A DNA stretch of 64,000 nt from Kofleriaceae bacterium (GCA_018057825.1 JAGPCY010000047.1:1-64000); one strand, 5' to 3'; positions 1 to 11,135 are shown, counted from the first letter of the stretch. The notes: generated from the letters alone by a model not told the origin. Translations and numbers: made by a program.

Positions 1-28
1 GGCAGAGCGCGAGGGCGGGCCCGCGGCC

Positions 29-175
<147 letters not shown>

Positions 176-196
176 GGACTAGGCCGATCAGCGCGA

Positions 197-784
197 TCAG
201 GTCGGGCAGGCCTCGGCCGCGGCGAAGCGCTGGCCCGGGCAGCTCCCCGATGCGCGGAAGGTCTGGCCGTCGCAGCCGCAGTAGGCGCGCAGATCGCGGG
301 TGCAGCCGCGCTGGGCCGGCGCGCAGACGCCCGGGGCCTCGGGCCCGCAGCCCTGCCCCTCGCACACCCCGGACGCGCACTCGGTGGCGGCCAGGCAGGC
401 CGCGCCGTCGGGCTTGGCGGCGGCGGCCGGCGCGCACTCGCCCTTGGCGGCGAAGCGGCGGCCCGGGCAGCTCCCCGACCCGGTGAAGGTCTGGCCGTCA
501 CAGCCACAGAACGGCGCGAGGTCCATCGTGCAGGCCCGCGAGGCGTCGACGCACACGCCGGGCGCGTCGGCGCCGCAGCCCTGCCCTTCGCACACCCCCG
601 ACGCGCACTGCGACGCGACCTCGCACGGCGCCCCGACCGCGGCGCCCGGCTGGTAGCCGGTCGGCGGCGGCATCGGCGGCGGGGTCACGACCGGCGCGCC
701 CGATGGCGGGCACGCGGCGAGGGTCAGCGCGAGGGTGACGAGGGCCGAGCGGGAGATGGCGGTGGAGGCAGGCGTCGTCGACAT
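197..784 (-). CDS. Lipoprotein with two tandem Kazal-like cysteine-rich repeats
   Basis: A 195-residue predicted lipoprotein. The signal peptide ends in a lipobox LTLAAC with the modified cysteine at about residue 25, then a Pro-rich linker (to about 50). Two near-identical units of about 72 residues follow, each with the pattern [12 protein letters not shown], a central Cys and CGCDGQTF. The last motif resembles the core of Kazal protease inhibitor domains (CGCDGxTY), so binding of a protease or other ligand outside the cell is possible, but this is inference. The ATG at 784 is chosen because it gives the signal peptide and has a TANNNT box 8 bases upstream. The two repeats are similar at the DNA level, which suggests recent internal duplication. 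Confidence 0.85.
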   Translation of the reverse strand: MSTTPASTAISRSALVTLALTLAACPPSGAPVVTPPPMPPPTGYQPGAAVGAPCEVASQCASGVCEGQGCGADAPGVCVDASRACTMDLAPFCGCDGQTFTGSGSCPGRRFAAKGECAPAAAAKPDGAACLAATECASGVCEGQGCGPEAPGVCAPAQRGCTRDLRAYCGCDGQTFRASGSCPGQRFAAAEACPT

Positions 785-792
785 TGGCCCGG

Positions 793-798
793 ACTGTA
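793..798 (-). promoter_or_regulatory. TANNNT -10 box for Kazal-like lipoprotein gene
   Basis: TACAGT on the minus strand, 8 bases before the ATG at 784, with no purine-rich ribosome binding site between them. This suggests a leaderless transcript. Confidence 0.55.
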
Positions 799-840
799 CG
801 CGATGCGACGCGCCGCGGGACGCGATCGGCGGCGTCCTGC

Positions 841-846
841 TAGCCT
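841..846 (+). promoter_or_regulatory. TANNNT -10 box for aroC
   Basis: TAGCCT ends 7 bases before the ATG at 854. No Shine-Dalgarno sequence fits in the gap, so transcription probably begins at or next to the start codon. Confidence 0.6.
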
Positions 847-853
847 GCGCGCG

Positions 854-1936
854 ATGGGCAACCGCTTCGGCACCGCGCTGACGATCACCACGTTCGGCGA
901 GTCCCACGGTCCCGGCGTCGGGGTGGTCATCGACGGCTGCCCACCGCGCCTGCCGCTGCCGGTGACCGCGATCCAGGCCGCCCTCGATCGCCGTCGCCCG
1001 GGCCAGAGCACGCTGGTGTCGCCGCGCCGCGAGCCGGATCAGGTCGAGCTCCTGTCGGGGTTGTCGCCCGACGGCCTGACGCTCGGCACCCCGATCAGTC
1101 TGCTGGTGCGCACCGTCGACGCCCGCGGCAAGGACTACGCGGCCCTCGAGACCGCCTACCGGCCGTCCCACGCCGACTACACCTACGATGCCAAGTTCGG
1201 CATCCGCGCGATCGCCGGTGGCGGCCGCGCCAGCGCCCGCGAGACCGTCGGGCGGGTCGCGGCCGGCGCGGTGGCCGAGGCGATCGTGTCACCGCTCGGG
1301 ATCACCTGCGTGGCCTGGGTCGACGAGGTCGGCGAGATCGCCGCGGCGGTCGATGGCGAGACCGTCACGCGCGACGAGGTCGATCGCCACCCGGTGCGCT
1401 GCCCCGATCCCGCCGCCGCGGCGGCGATGGCGACGGCGATCGAGGCCGCACGCGCCGACGGCGACTCCCTCGGCGGCGTCATCCGGTGCGCGATCCGCGG
1501 CGTGCCGGCCGGCTGGGGCGCGCCGGTGTTCGACAAGCTCGACGCCGACCTGGCCAAGGCCATGGTCTCGATCCCGGCGGTCAAGGCCTTCGAGCTCGGC
1601 GCCGGCTTCGCCGCCACGCGGCTGCGCGGCTCGACCCACAACGACGAGCTGTACCGCGCCGAGGACGGGCGGATCCGCACTCGCACCAATCGCGCCGGCG
1701 GCGTGGTCGGCGGCATCTCGAACGGCGAGACCATCGCGATGCGCATCGGGTTCAAGCCGACCGCGACGATCATGCGGGCCCAGGCCACGGTCGATCGCGA
1801 CGGCGTCGACACGGTGCTGGCGCCCCGCGGCCGCCACGATCCGTGCGTCCTGCCGCGGGCGGTGCCGATCGTCGAGGCGATGGCGCTCCTGACCGTGGCC
1901 GACCACTACCTGCGCCACCGCGGCCAGTGCGGCTGA
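854..1936 (+). CDS. aroC: Chorismate synthase
   Basis: Catalyses the last shikimate pathway step, converting 5-enolpyruvylshikimate-3-phosphate to chorismate with reduced FMN in the cytoplasm. The 360-residue product has the usual length. It begins with the family signature GNRFGTALTITTFGESHG and carries the conserved GGGRASARETVGR segment at about residues 123-135 and an Arg/Asn-rich FMN and substrate region (RTRTNRAGGVVGGISNG) near 275-292. An upstream in-frame start at 803 is rejected because homologues begin at MGNRFG and a -10-like box sits just before 854. The gene stands alone, divergent from the Kazal-like lipoprotein gene and convergent with the Rieske gene. Confidence 0.97.
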   Translation: MGNRFGTALTITTFGESHGPGVGVVIDGCPPRLPLPVTAIQAALDRRRPGQSTLVSPRREPDQVELLSGLSPDGLTLGTPISLLVRTVDARGKDYAALETAYRPSHADYTYDAKFGIRAIAGGGRASARETVGRVAAGAVAEAIVSPLGITCVAWVDEVGEIAAAVDGETVTRDEVDRHPVRCPDPAAAAAMATAIEAARADGDSLGGVIRCAIRGVPAGWGAPVFDKLDADLAKAMVSIPAVKAFELGAGFAATRLRGSTHNDELYRAEDGRIRTRTNRAGGVVGGISNGETIAMRIGFKPTATIMRAQATVDRDGVDTVLAPRGRHDPCVLPRAVPIVEAMALLTVADHYLRHRGQCG

Positions 1937-1970
1937 CGCCGACCGCGGCGCAGGCCCGCGCGCGCTGGCC

Positions 1971-2285
1971 TCAGGCTGGACGGGTCGCCACCCGGCGCCG
2001 GCCGCACGCCCCGGTGCACGGATCGACCTCCCAGCCGTGGCGGGCGCACACCAGGCGGTCGCCGTCGAGGAAGCCGTCGGACAGCGGGCCGCCGTCGTGC
2101 GGACAGCGATCGTCGACGACGTAGGCCCGGCGATCGGCGAGGACCACCAGGGCGACCGCGCGCCCTCCGTCGCTGGCGGCGGTCACGGATCCGGGCGCCG
2201 CCCCGGCCAGGGCGTCGCCCACCGACGGCCGGACCGGCCGATCGTCGCCGCACAGGTCGGCGATCAGGGCCGAGGTCGCGATCAT
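1971..2285 (-). CDS. Small Rieske [2Fe-2S] ferredoxin-type protein
   Basis: A 104-residue protein with a complete Rieske motif: Cys61-Pro-His63 and, after 16 residues, Cys80-Ala-Arg-His83, which bind a [2Fe-2S] cluster through two Cys and two His. There is no signal peptide or membrane segment, so it resembles the soluble Rieske ferredoxins that pass electrons to oxygenases or to nitrite reductase small subunits rather than the bc1 subunit. No partner oxygenase or reductase is adjacent. A C-terminal CTGACG stretch adds further cysteines of unknown role. Confidence 0.88.
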   Translation of the reverse strand: MIATSALIADLCGDDRPVRPSVGDALAGAAPGSVTAASDGGRAVALVVLADRRAYVVDDRCPHDGGPLSDGFLDGDRLVCARHGWEVDPCTGACGRRRVATRPA

Positions 2286-2291
2286 GTGCCG

Positions 2292-2297
2292 AGGCTA
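2292..2297 (-). promoter_or_regulatory. TANNNT -10 box for Rieske gene
   Basis: TAGCCT on the minus strand with 6 bases to the ATG at 2285. It is identical to the aroC box and again leaves no room for a ribosome binding site. Confidence 0.6.
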
Positions 2298-2348
2298 GCG
2301 ACCGGGTCTGACGCCGGGTGGTTTCTTGACCGAGGCCGGGCCGGCCGG

Positions 2349-2354
2349 TAGCGT
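2349..2354 (+). promoter_or_regulatory. TANNNT -10 box for etfA operon
   Basis: TAGCGT with 6 bases to the GTG at 2361. It supports that GTG as the true start and suggests a leaderless operon message. Confidence 0.6.
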
Positions 2355-2360
2355 CCCCCG

Positions 2361-3335
2361 GTGGCGTGCGTCCTCGTCCATACCGATGTGGTCGACGGGC
2401 ACCCGACGCCGGCCGCCCTGGCGATCCTCGGTGAGGGTCGGCGCATCGCCTCGGCCCTGGGCGCCAGCCTGTACGCGGTGGCCTTCACCCCCGAGGACGA
2501 CCCGGCCGTCGAGGCCGCCCTCAACGCCGCCCTGGGCCAGGGCGGCGCCGACCGCTCGGTCGTCATCGCCGGCGCCGCGCCCGCGGCGCTGTGGCTGACC
2601 CGCGGTCCGGCCCTGGCCCGGGCCTGCGAGCTGCTCCGCCCCAGCCTGGTCCTCCTGGCGGCCGATCCCGCGGGGCGCGACATCGGACCGCGGCTGGCCG
2701 CGCGCCTGGGCGCCGCCTTCATCGCCGAGCCGATCGTCGAGGCCGGGCCGCGCGGCGAGATCGTGTTCGCGCGCCCGGTCTACGACGGCGAGCTGTGGCG
2801 CCGGCTCCAGCTCGACGAGCTCGAGCAGCCGGCGGTGGTGACGCTGTCGGCCGACCGCCCGGCGGCCCGCGGCACCGACGACGCCGAGCTGGTCCGCCTC
2901 GCGGTCGTCCCACCTCCGGTGGCGACCGGCGTCGAGCTGTCGGTCGAGCCGGCCGCGCCCGATCCGCTGGTCGCGGCCCGGGTCATCGTGGTCGCCGGCG
3001 CCGGGGTCGCGCCGTCGGCCATGCCCCTGGTCGTAGCGCTGGCCGAGCGCCTGGGCGGCGAGGTCGCGGGCACCCGCGCGGTGTGCGAGCGCGGACAGGT
3101 CGCCGCCGATCGCATGATCGGCGTCGGCGCCCGCACCGTCCACCCGGCGCTCTACGTCGTGTGTGGCGCCTCGGGCTCGATGGCCCACCTGGGCGCGGTG
3201 TCGCCCGACGCCGAGATCGTCGCGATCGATCGCGATCCGCGGGCGCCGATCTGGCGGGCCGCGCGCTGGGGACTGGTCGGCGCGATCGAAGACCAGGTGC
3301 CGGCGCTCCTGGCCGCCCTCGAGGTCGCGCCGTGA
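2361..3335 (+). CDS. etfA: Electron transfer flavoprotein alpha subunit (FixB/EtfA family)
   Basis: A 324-residue ETF alpha-type protein. ETF binds FAD and takes electrons from acyl-CoA dehydrogenases, passing them to ETF:quinone oxidoreductase. The C-terminal third has the FAD-domain features of the family: GGEVAGTRAVCERGQ, then VGARTVHPALYVVCGASGSMAHL, then AEIVAIDRDPRAPIW and a terminal VGAIEDQVPALLAAL. The N-terminal domain is divergent. The GTG start is set by the promoter box at 2349-2354. The stop overlaps the GTG of the next gene (GTGA), so the two subunits are translationally coupled. Confidence 0.87.
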   Translation: MACVLVHTDVVDGHPTPAALAILGEGRRIASALGASLYAVAFTPEDDPAVEAALNAALGQGGADRSVVIAGAAPAALWLTRGPALARACELLRPSLVLLAADPAGRDIGPRLAARLGAAFIAEPIVEAGPRGEIVFARPVYDGELWRRLQLDELEQPAVVTLSADRPAARGTDDAELVRLAVVPPPVATGVELSVEPAAPDPLVAARVIVVAGAGVAPSAMPLVVALAERLGGEVAGTRAVCERGQVAADRMIGVGARTVHPALYVVCGASGSMAHLGAVSPDAEIVAIDRDPRAPIWRAARWGLVGAIEDQVPALLAALEVAP

Positions 3336-4078
3336 CGGTCGCGATCCTCGTGCGGCGCGCCCTGGCCCGCCCCGGCCAGCACGACGAGGAGCAGATCCTC
3401 GGGCCGTGTGAACGCGGCGCCCTCGGGCTCGGCCTGACCCTGGCCGAGGCGCGGGGCGCCGACGCGATCGCGATCGCGGTCGGCCCGGCCCGGCGCGAGG
3501 ATCGGGTGCTGGCGATGGCGCTGCGCGCCGGCTGCGCGCGGGCCCTGCGGGTGTGGGACGACGGCCTCGAGGACCTCGACTATCTGGGCCTGGCCGAGGT
3601 GCTGGCCGCGGCGGCCAAGGACGTCGGCGCGACGATCGTGGTGTGCGGCGACCGCTCGGTCGACGAGCGGGTCGGCGCCCTCGGCCCAGCGGTGGCCGAG
3701 GTCCTCGGCGTGGCCCACGTCAGCGGCGTGATCGCGGCCCGGGTCGGCGGCGAGCTGGTCGAGATCGAGCATCAAGCCCAGGCCGGCGCGGTCCGGCTGC
3801 GCGTGGCCCCGCCCCTGGTCCTCGCGACCGCGGCCCCGCCGGTGCGCGACCCCGCCGCCCCGGCGCCGCGGCCACCGCCCGGCGCCCAGGCCATCGCCGC
3901 CAAGGACCTGGCCGAGCTCGGGCTCGACGGGCGCCGGCTCGCGCCGCGGCGCGCGCTGATCGGCCGGCTGCGGCCCTTGCGCGGCGCGCGCCAAGCCACG
4001 ATCTTGCCCGACGCGGCGGCGCTGATCGATCGGCTGCGCGGCGAGCGAGTCTTGCCGCCGCTCGAGGTGACGCCGTGA
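3332..4078 (+). CDS. etfB: Electron transfer flavoprotein beta subunit (FixA/EtfB family)
   Basis: A 248-residue protein that starts MTVAILVRRALARPG and shows the beta-subunit layout: a central GDRSVDERVGALGPAVAEVLGVAHVSGV segment resembling the AMP/FAD-binding loop (usual form G..A.D...G.VGP..AE.LG.P..T) and a C-terminal AKDLAELGL stretch. It is placed between the alpha subunit and an ATP-grasp protein with GTGA overlaps on both sides. The order alpha-beta is the reverse of the most common fixAB order. The sequence is too divergent to say whether it is a conventional or a bifurcating ETF. Confidence 0.83.
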   Translation: MTVAILVRRALARPGQHDEEQILGPCERGALGLGLTLAEARGADAIAIAVGPARREDRVLAMALRAGCARALRVWDDGLEDLDYLGLAEVLAAAAKDVGATIVVCGDRSVDERVGALGPAVAEVLGVAHVSGVIAARVGGELVEIEHQAQAGAVRLRVAPPLVLATAAPPVRDPAAPAPRPPPGAQAIAAKDLAELGLDGRRLAPRRALIGRLRPLRGARQATILPDAAALIDRLRGERVLPPLEVTP

Positions 4079-5472
4079 CCCGGCGCGCGCCCCTGGCGGT
4101 CGCGGTCGGTCGCCCGGTGGTCCTGGCCGACGTCCCCGCCGACATCGCGACCTTGGTCGCCGACAGCTTCGCGGCCCGCCGCCTGCCGGCGCCGGTGGCG
4201 ACCGCGGTCGTGAGCCTCGACGCCGCCGACGACGTGGTGGCCGGCGCCTGGCTCGCGCCGACGCCGAGCGCGGCGGCCGCCCTGGCGCCGATCGCGCGCA
4301 CCGCCGCCGCCGCCGGGCGGCCCCTGGTGGTGTGGGCGCGGCCCGGCACCCGGGTCGAAGAGATCGCCGCGGTCGCGTATCTGCGCGCGGCCGGCGCCGC
4401 GGTGTGCGCCGAGCCCGACGCCTGGGTCGAGGCCCTGGCGCTCTTGGCCGCCCACGGCACGCCGGCCGGCGCCCGGACCGCGGTGGTCGCCCCGCCCGAC
4501 AGCTACCTCGCGGCCTCGGCCCAGGACGACGGCCGGCGCACCGCGTGGTCGGCGGCCGCCGATCAGCTCGGCCCGACCGACGTCGTCCTCCTCGGACGCG
4601 GCGCCTGGGCCGCGCCCCCCGGCGAGCTGGTCGCGCTGCGGGTGCCGCTGTGTGAGCGCGGCGAGAGCCTGGCCGACGCCCCGGTCGGCGCGCTGGTCGG
4701 GCTGCGCCCGGCGCTGGCGGCGATCGCCGCGGTCGGCCGGGCCGTCGAGCGCGCGCGGATCGGCCTCGGCCCGGCGGCCCGCGCCAGCCGCGGCGAGCTC
4801 GAGATCGACGAGGAGCGCCTGGCCCGCCAGCTCGGCAAGATCGCCGCCGGCGATCGTCGACTCGGCGATCACGAGGCCAAGGTCTTGCTCGCCGCGTACG
4901 GCGTGCCGATCACGCGGCAGGCGGTCGCGACCTCGCCGTCGGCGGCCCAGCGCCTCGCCGCCAAGGCCGGCTTCCCGGTCGACCTCAAGCCGTGGGGCCC
5001 CGACGTCCCGAGCGAGCGCGCCGGGTGCCCGATCGAGCGCGGCCTGGCCAGCGCCGCCGACGTGCGCCGAGCCTTCACCGCGGTCCTGGCCCAGGCCGGT
5101 CAGCCGCTCGACGGCGGCGCGGTGATCGTGCGGGCCAGCCCACGCCCCGGGCGCGCGCTGCGGGTCAAGATCGCCACCCTGCCCGACCTCGGCCCCACCG
5201 TGATCGTCGAGGTCACCGGCCAGCCGCCCGAGGCCGCGCCGGCGCCGCTCCGGCTCGCCGACGCCAACGCCTTGGCCCTGACCGTGGTCGCGACCCGCGC
5301 CGGCGACGACGAACCCGACCGGGTCGGCCTGGCCAATCTCCTGCGCCGGGCCTCGCACCTCGCGGTCGATCACGCCGATCGCCTGGCCGAGATCTCGCTC
5401 GGCGAGGTCGTGGTCGCGGGCAAGGGCGACGGCGCGGTGGTCGTCGACGCCGAGATCGCGCTCCGCCCGTAG
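4075..5472 (+). CDS. ATP-grasp acyl-CoA synthetase (ADP-forming)-like protein
   Basis: A 465-residue protein. Its C-terminal half (about 255-465) resembles the ATP-grasp domain of ADP-forming acetyl/acyl-CoA synthetases: a lead-in DHEAKVLLAAYGVPITR, then AGFPVDLKPWGPDVPSERAG, equivalent to the family pattern GYPVVLK..SPDI.HKS..GG. Several usual residues are replaced (VDLK instead of VVLK, SERAGCP instead of HKSDVGG), so activity may be altered. The N-terminal half has no CoA-binding Rossmann signature that I can recognise. It overlaps etfB by GTGA, so it belongs to the ETF operon and may act on an acyl-CoA or organic acid feeding that ETF (inference). Confidence 0.68.
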   Translation: MTRRAPLAVAVGRPVVLADVPADIATLVADSFAARRLPAPVATAVVSLDAADDVVAGAWLAPTPSAAAALAPIARTAAAAGRPLVVWARPGTRVEEIAAVAYLRAAGAAVCAEPDAWVEALALLAAHGTPAGARTAVVAPPDSYLAASAQDDGRRTAWSAAADQLGPTDVVLLGRGAWAAPPGELVALRVPLCERGESLADAPVGALVGLRPALAAIAAVGRAVERARIGLGPAARASRGELEIDEERLARQLGKIAAGDRRLGDHEAKVLLAAYGVPITRQAVATSPSAAQRLAAKAGFPVDLKPWGPDVPSERAGCPIERGLASAADVRRAFTAVLAQAGQPLDGGAVIVRASPRPGRALRVKIATLPDLGPTVIVEVTGQPPEAAPAPLRLADANALALTVVATRAGDDEPDRVGLANLLRRASHLAVDHADRLAEISLGEVVVAGKGDGAVVVDAEIALRP

Positions 5473-5490
5473 CGCCCGACGCGCGCGGCC

Positions 5491-6738
5491 TCAGCCGGCG
5501 ATCGCGGCGCGCGCGATCGCAGCCAGCTCGGCCGGGGTGTTGCGAGTCGGATCGTCGAGGACGGCGTCGAGGCCGGCCGCCAGGGCCCGCCCGATCGCCG
5601 GCCCCGGCGCCAGGCCGAGGTCGGCCATGAGCGAGGCGCCGGTCACCGCCAGCTCGCCGATCGCCAGCGGATCGCCGCGCTCGAGGATCGCGGCGGCGAC
5701 GTCGGCCACCGCGGCGCCCGCGGCGTCGCCGCGACACGCCCACAGCGGCACCGCCATCGGCGCGATCGCGCGGCCCGCGGCGGCCAGGGCGCGGCGGACC
5801 ACCGCCGGCGTCGGCTCGGTCAGGCCGGCCAGCCGCACCAGCTTGACGACCCGGTCGCGCTCGTCGTTGGCGCCCTTGAGCCGACGCAGGGCGGCGTCCA
5901 CCGCGGCCGGCGCGGCGTCGGCCAGGAGCGCGGCCCAGCGCACCGCGACCGGCGCGGCGTCGATCCACGCGCACCGGCCCGGCCAGGCGGCGTCGTCGAC
6001 GGTGGCCTCGGGCAGGACCTGGGCCAGGATCCCGGTGCGCCGGGCCAGGACCAGCCCGACCGACGGCCGCGGCGCCGCCAGGAGCTTGTCGAGCTCGACC
6101 TTGACCCGCTCGCGCGAGACCTTGGCCAGAGACGGCAGGGCCGGCGCGATCGCCGCCTCGGTGGCGGCGTCGACGGCGAAGTCGAGGGTGGCGGCGAACC
6201 GCACCGCCCGCATGACCCGCAGGCCGTCCTCGGTGAACCGGGCGATCGGATCGCCGACCGCGCGCAACAAGCGGGCCGCCAGATCGGCCTGCCCGCCGAA
6301 CGGATCGCGCAGCTCGCGCCGCACCGGATCGTAGGCGATCGCGTTCACCACCAGATCGCGGCGCGCCAGATCCTCGTCGAGCGGCACGCCGAACACGACC
6401 GAGGTCGGGCGGCGACCGTCGAGGTAGACGCCATCGCCGCGGTAGGTCGTGACCTCGATCGGCTGGCGGTCGGCGCCACGCCCGGCCAGGACCGTGACCG
6501 TGCCGTGAGCCAGCCCGGTCGGGATCGTGCGCGGGAACAGCGCCACCACCTGCTCGGGCCGGGCGCTGGTCGCGACGTCCCAGTCGCCGACCGGACGATC
6601 GAGGAGCGCGTCGCGGACCGCGCCGCCGACCGCGACCGCCTCGTGCCCGGCCGCCACCAGCGCCGCGCACACCTCGTGGACCGCGGCCGGCACCATCGCC
6701 GCCAGCCGCGCCAGGCCAGGATCCTCGACGGTGGTCAT
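5491..6738 (-). CDS. cca: CCA tRNA nucleotidyltransferase / poly(A) polymerase family
   Basis: A 415-residue class II nucleotidyltransferase that adds or repairs the 3' CCA end of tRNAs, or adds poly(A) tails. Near the N-terminus it has VGGAVRDALL followed by the metal-binding DWDVAT, then EDLARRDLVVNAIAYD, the helix motif that precedes the base-selecting region (EDGLRVMRAVRFAATLDF). The stop is two bases before the start region of its upstream neighbour on the same strand, so it is probably co-transcribed with the AAA-TPR gene. Sequence alone does not separate CCA-adding from poly(A) activity; as the only such gene in view, CCA addition is the default call. Confidence 0.9.
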   Translation of the reverse strand: MTTVEDPGLARLAAMVPAAVHEVCAALVAAGHEAVAVGGAVRDALLDRPVGDWDVATSARPEQVVALFPRTIPTGLAHGTVTVLAGRGADRQPIEVTTYRGDGVYLDGRRPTSVVFGVPLDEDLARRDLVVNAIAYDPVRRELRDPFGGQADLAARLLRAVGDPIARFTEDGLRVMRAVRFAATLDFAVDAATEAAIAPALPSLAKVSRERVKVELDKLLAAPRPSVGLVLARRTGILAQVLPEATVDDAAWPGRCAWIDAAPVAVRWAALLADAAPAAVDAALRRLKGANDERDRVVKLVRLAGLTEPTPAVVRRALAAAGRAIAPMAVPLWACRGDAAGAAVADVAAAILERGDPLAIGELAVTGASLMADLGLAPGPAIGRALAAGLDAVLDDPTRNTPAELAAIARAAIAG

Positions 6739-6740
6739 GG

Positions 6741-9596
<2,856 letters not shown>

Positions 9597-9604
9597 TCGT
9601 CGCG

Positions 9605-9610
9605 AGCGTA
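9605..9610 (-). promoter_or_regulatory. TANNNT -10 box for AAA-TPR gene
   Basis: TACGCT on the minus strand, 8 bases before the GTG at 9596. Confidence 0.5.
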
Positions 9611-9668
9611 CCTGGGTGGCGGCGCCGACCGCAAGGGACAGCGACCGATCGAAATCCCGGCGAGCGCC

Positions 9669-9698
9669 ATGACAAGCACGCGCTCGTCTTGTTAGGCT
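9669..9698 (+). promoter_or_regulatory. Promoter of the SGCH-lipoprotein/DUF4266/DUF3570 operon
   Basis: ATGACA (9669-9674) and TAGGCT (9693-9698) are separated by 18 bases, a sigma-70-like arrangement. The -10 box ends 9 bases before the ATG at 9708, so any leader is at most a few bases. Confidence 0.6.
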
Positions 9699-9707
9699 CC
9701 GTCTTCG

Positions 9708-10121
9708 ATGCGGGTGCCCTTGCTCGTGGCCTCGATCGCGGCCGTCTCCTTCGGCTGCCCGACCGTGGACCTCGGCGACGATCCGGTGGACCCCGGCGTC
9801 TGTCGCCCCGATCCCGCCTACTTCGAGGCCGAGATCTGGCCCAAGTTCCTGGCCCGCAGCGAGCCCGACAAGACCTGCGTCGGCCGCAGCGGATGCCACG
9901 GCGAGGCCGACGGCCGCTCGGCCTTGCGGCTCGACGCCATCGAGCCGATCGACTACGCCCGCAACTACCAGGTCACCACCCGCTTCCTCAACTGCGGCAC
10001 CCCGGGCGCCAGCTCGCTTCTGACCAAGCCGGTCTCGGGCGAAGACCCCCACGGCGGTGGCGACCTGTTCGGCGCCAGCGATCCGTCGGTCGCGATCTTC
10101 ACGGCGTGGTTCGCGCTATGA
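9708..10121 (+). CDS. Lipoprotein with an SGCH haem-like motif
   Basis: A 137-residue predicted lipoprotein with a short signal peptide ending VSFGC (Cys17). The segment TCVGRSGCHGEADG at about 63-76 has the CH pair of a c-type cytochrome but six residues between the cysteines (C-x5-C-H) rather than two. Such SGCH lipoproteins are common beside outer-membrane genes in myxobacteria and resemble planctomycete-type cytochrome c domains; whether haem is bound is uncertain. It is the first gene of an operon and its TGA overlaps the next ATG (ATGA). Confidence 0.7.
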   Translation: MRVPLLVASIAAVSFGCPTVDLGDDPVDPGVCRPDPAYFEAEIWPKFLARSEPDKTCVGRSGCHGEADGRSALRLDAIEPIDYARNYQVTTRFLNCGTPGASSLLTKPVSGEDPHGGGDLFGASDPSVAIFTAWFAL

Positions 10122-10909
10122 CCATCGCCGCCCGCGCGCTGACGCTCACCACCGCGATCCCCGTGGCCGCGCTGGCCCTCGCCGCCGCCGCCGCGCCGGC
10201 CGCCGCCGACGCCTACGTTCGGGTCATCGCTCAGGACGCCCCGGTCTACACCGGCCCGGGCGGTTCGTACCGCACGATCTACGACGCGCGCCGCGGCGAG
10301 GTCTTCGAGGTCATCGAGCGCGGCACCCGCGGCTTCTGGTACCGGGTCGTCCTCGAGGACGGCACCACCGGCTGGATCTTCGGCGAGCTGGTGTTCCCGT
10401 TCGAGGTCGGCCCGGCCGATGAGGCCGGCGCCTTGACCCGGATGGGCCGGGCGATCCGCCGCGCGATGCTCGGGCCCTCGCCGGTGCCGTACACCGACGT
10501 CGAGGTCTCGTTCTCGGCCGGGATCCTCGATCGCGAGGGGCTGTTCCTCTTGCGCCCGGCCTACCTGCTCGATCCGCACTTCGCGATCGAGGGCTTCGCC
10601 GGGCTGTCGCCGCGCGGCCAGACCGACGTCTTTCTGGCCGGCGCCGGCTGGACCTTGCGCCTGGTGCCGGGCGCCGCGATCGGTCCCTTCGTCCACGCCT
10701 CGGTCGGCGCGGCCCGCCTGCGGCCCAAGGCCGACAACTTCACCGATCAGCCGGAGACCCTGGCCGTCCTCGACGCTGGCGGCGGCTTCGAGATCACGTT
10801 CAAGAAGCAGATCACCGTGCGCACCGACGTCCGCCGGTGGGTGCTGTGGAACGAGAACCGCTCCGAGTCGGGCACCGAGTTCTCCGGCGGCCTGGCGATC
10901 TTCTTCTAG
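10118..10909 (+). CDS. SH3-domain protein with C-terminal outer-membrane beta-barrel-like region
   Basis: A 263-residue exported protein: a signal peptide of about 30 residues, then a bacterial SH3 domain at about 33-88 (AYVRVIAQDAPVYTGPGGSY ... GTTGWIFGELV), which in other proteins binds peptidoglycan or peptides. The remainder (about 125-263) has alternating hydrophobic strands ending in FSGGLAIFF, a typical terminal aromatic of an outer-membrane beta-barrel. It starts at the overlapping ATGA and precedes the DUF4266 gene by 10 bases, so it is part of the same envelope operon. Confidence 0.78.
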   Translation: MTIAARALTLTTAIPVAALALAAAAAPAAADAYVRVIAQDAPVYTGPGGSYRTIYDARRGEVFEVIERGTRGFWYRVVLEDGTTGWIFGELVFPFEVGPADEAGALTRMGRAIRRAMLGPSPVPYTDVEVSFSAGILDREGLFLLRPAYLLDPHFAIEGFAGLSPRGQTDVFLAGAGWTLRLVPGAAIGPFVHASVGAARLRPKADNFTDQPETLAVLDAGGGFEITFKKQITVRTDVRRWVLWNENRSESGTEFSGGLAIFF

Positions 10910-10919
10910 CGAGGCCCTC

Positions 10920-11135
10920 ATGCTGCGCACCCTGTCCTTCGTCCTCGCCGTCGTCCTCGCGACCGGCTGTGGCCGCTTCGCGGTGCGGCCCAACGAGAAG
11001 GAGCACCTGGCCGATCCGATCATGACCTTCGATCAGGATCCGCAGGAGTCGGCCGCCGACGATCACGTCCTCACCAACCGCGAGGGCGCGGCCGGCGGCA
11101 CCGGCACCGGCGGTGGAGGGTGCGGATGCAACTGA
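10920..11135 (+). CDS. DUF4266 small lipoprotein
   Basis: A 71-residue lipoprotein with lipobox VLATGC, followed by the family's conserved core HLADPIMTFDQDPQ, DDHVLTNREGA and the Gly-rich C-terminus GGGGCGCN. DUF4266 proteins are typically encoded beside DUF3570 outer-membrane proteins, often with thioredoxin and ApbE-type flavin transferase genes, and are thought to work with them in an envelope process that is not characterised. Here the SGCH lipoprotein and SH3-barrel gene take the other positions. The end of this gene overlaps the DUF3570 start by 10 bases. Confidence 0.85.
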   Translation: MLRTLSFVLAVVLATGCGRFAVRPNEKEHLADPIMTFDQDPQESAADDHVLTNREGAAGGTGTGGGGCGCN

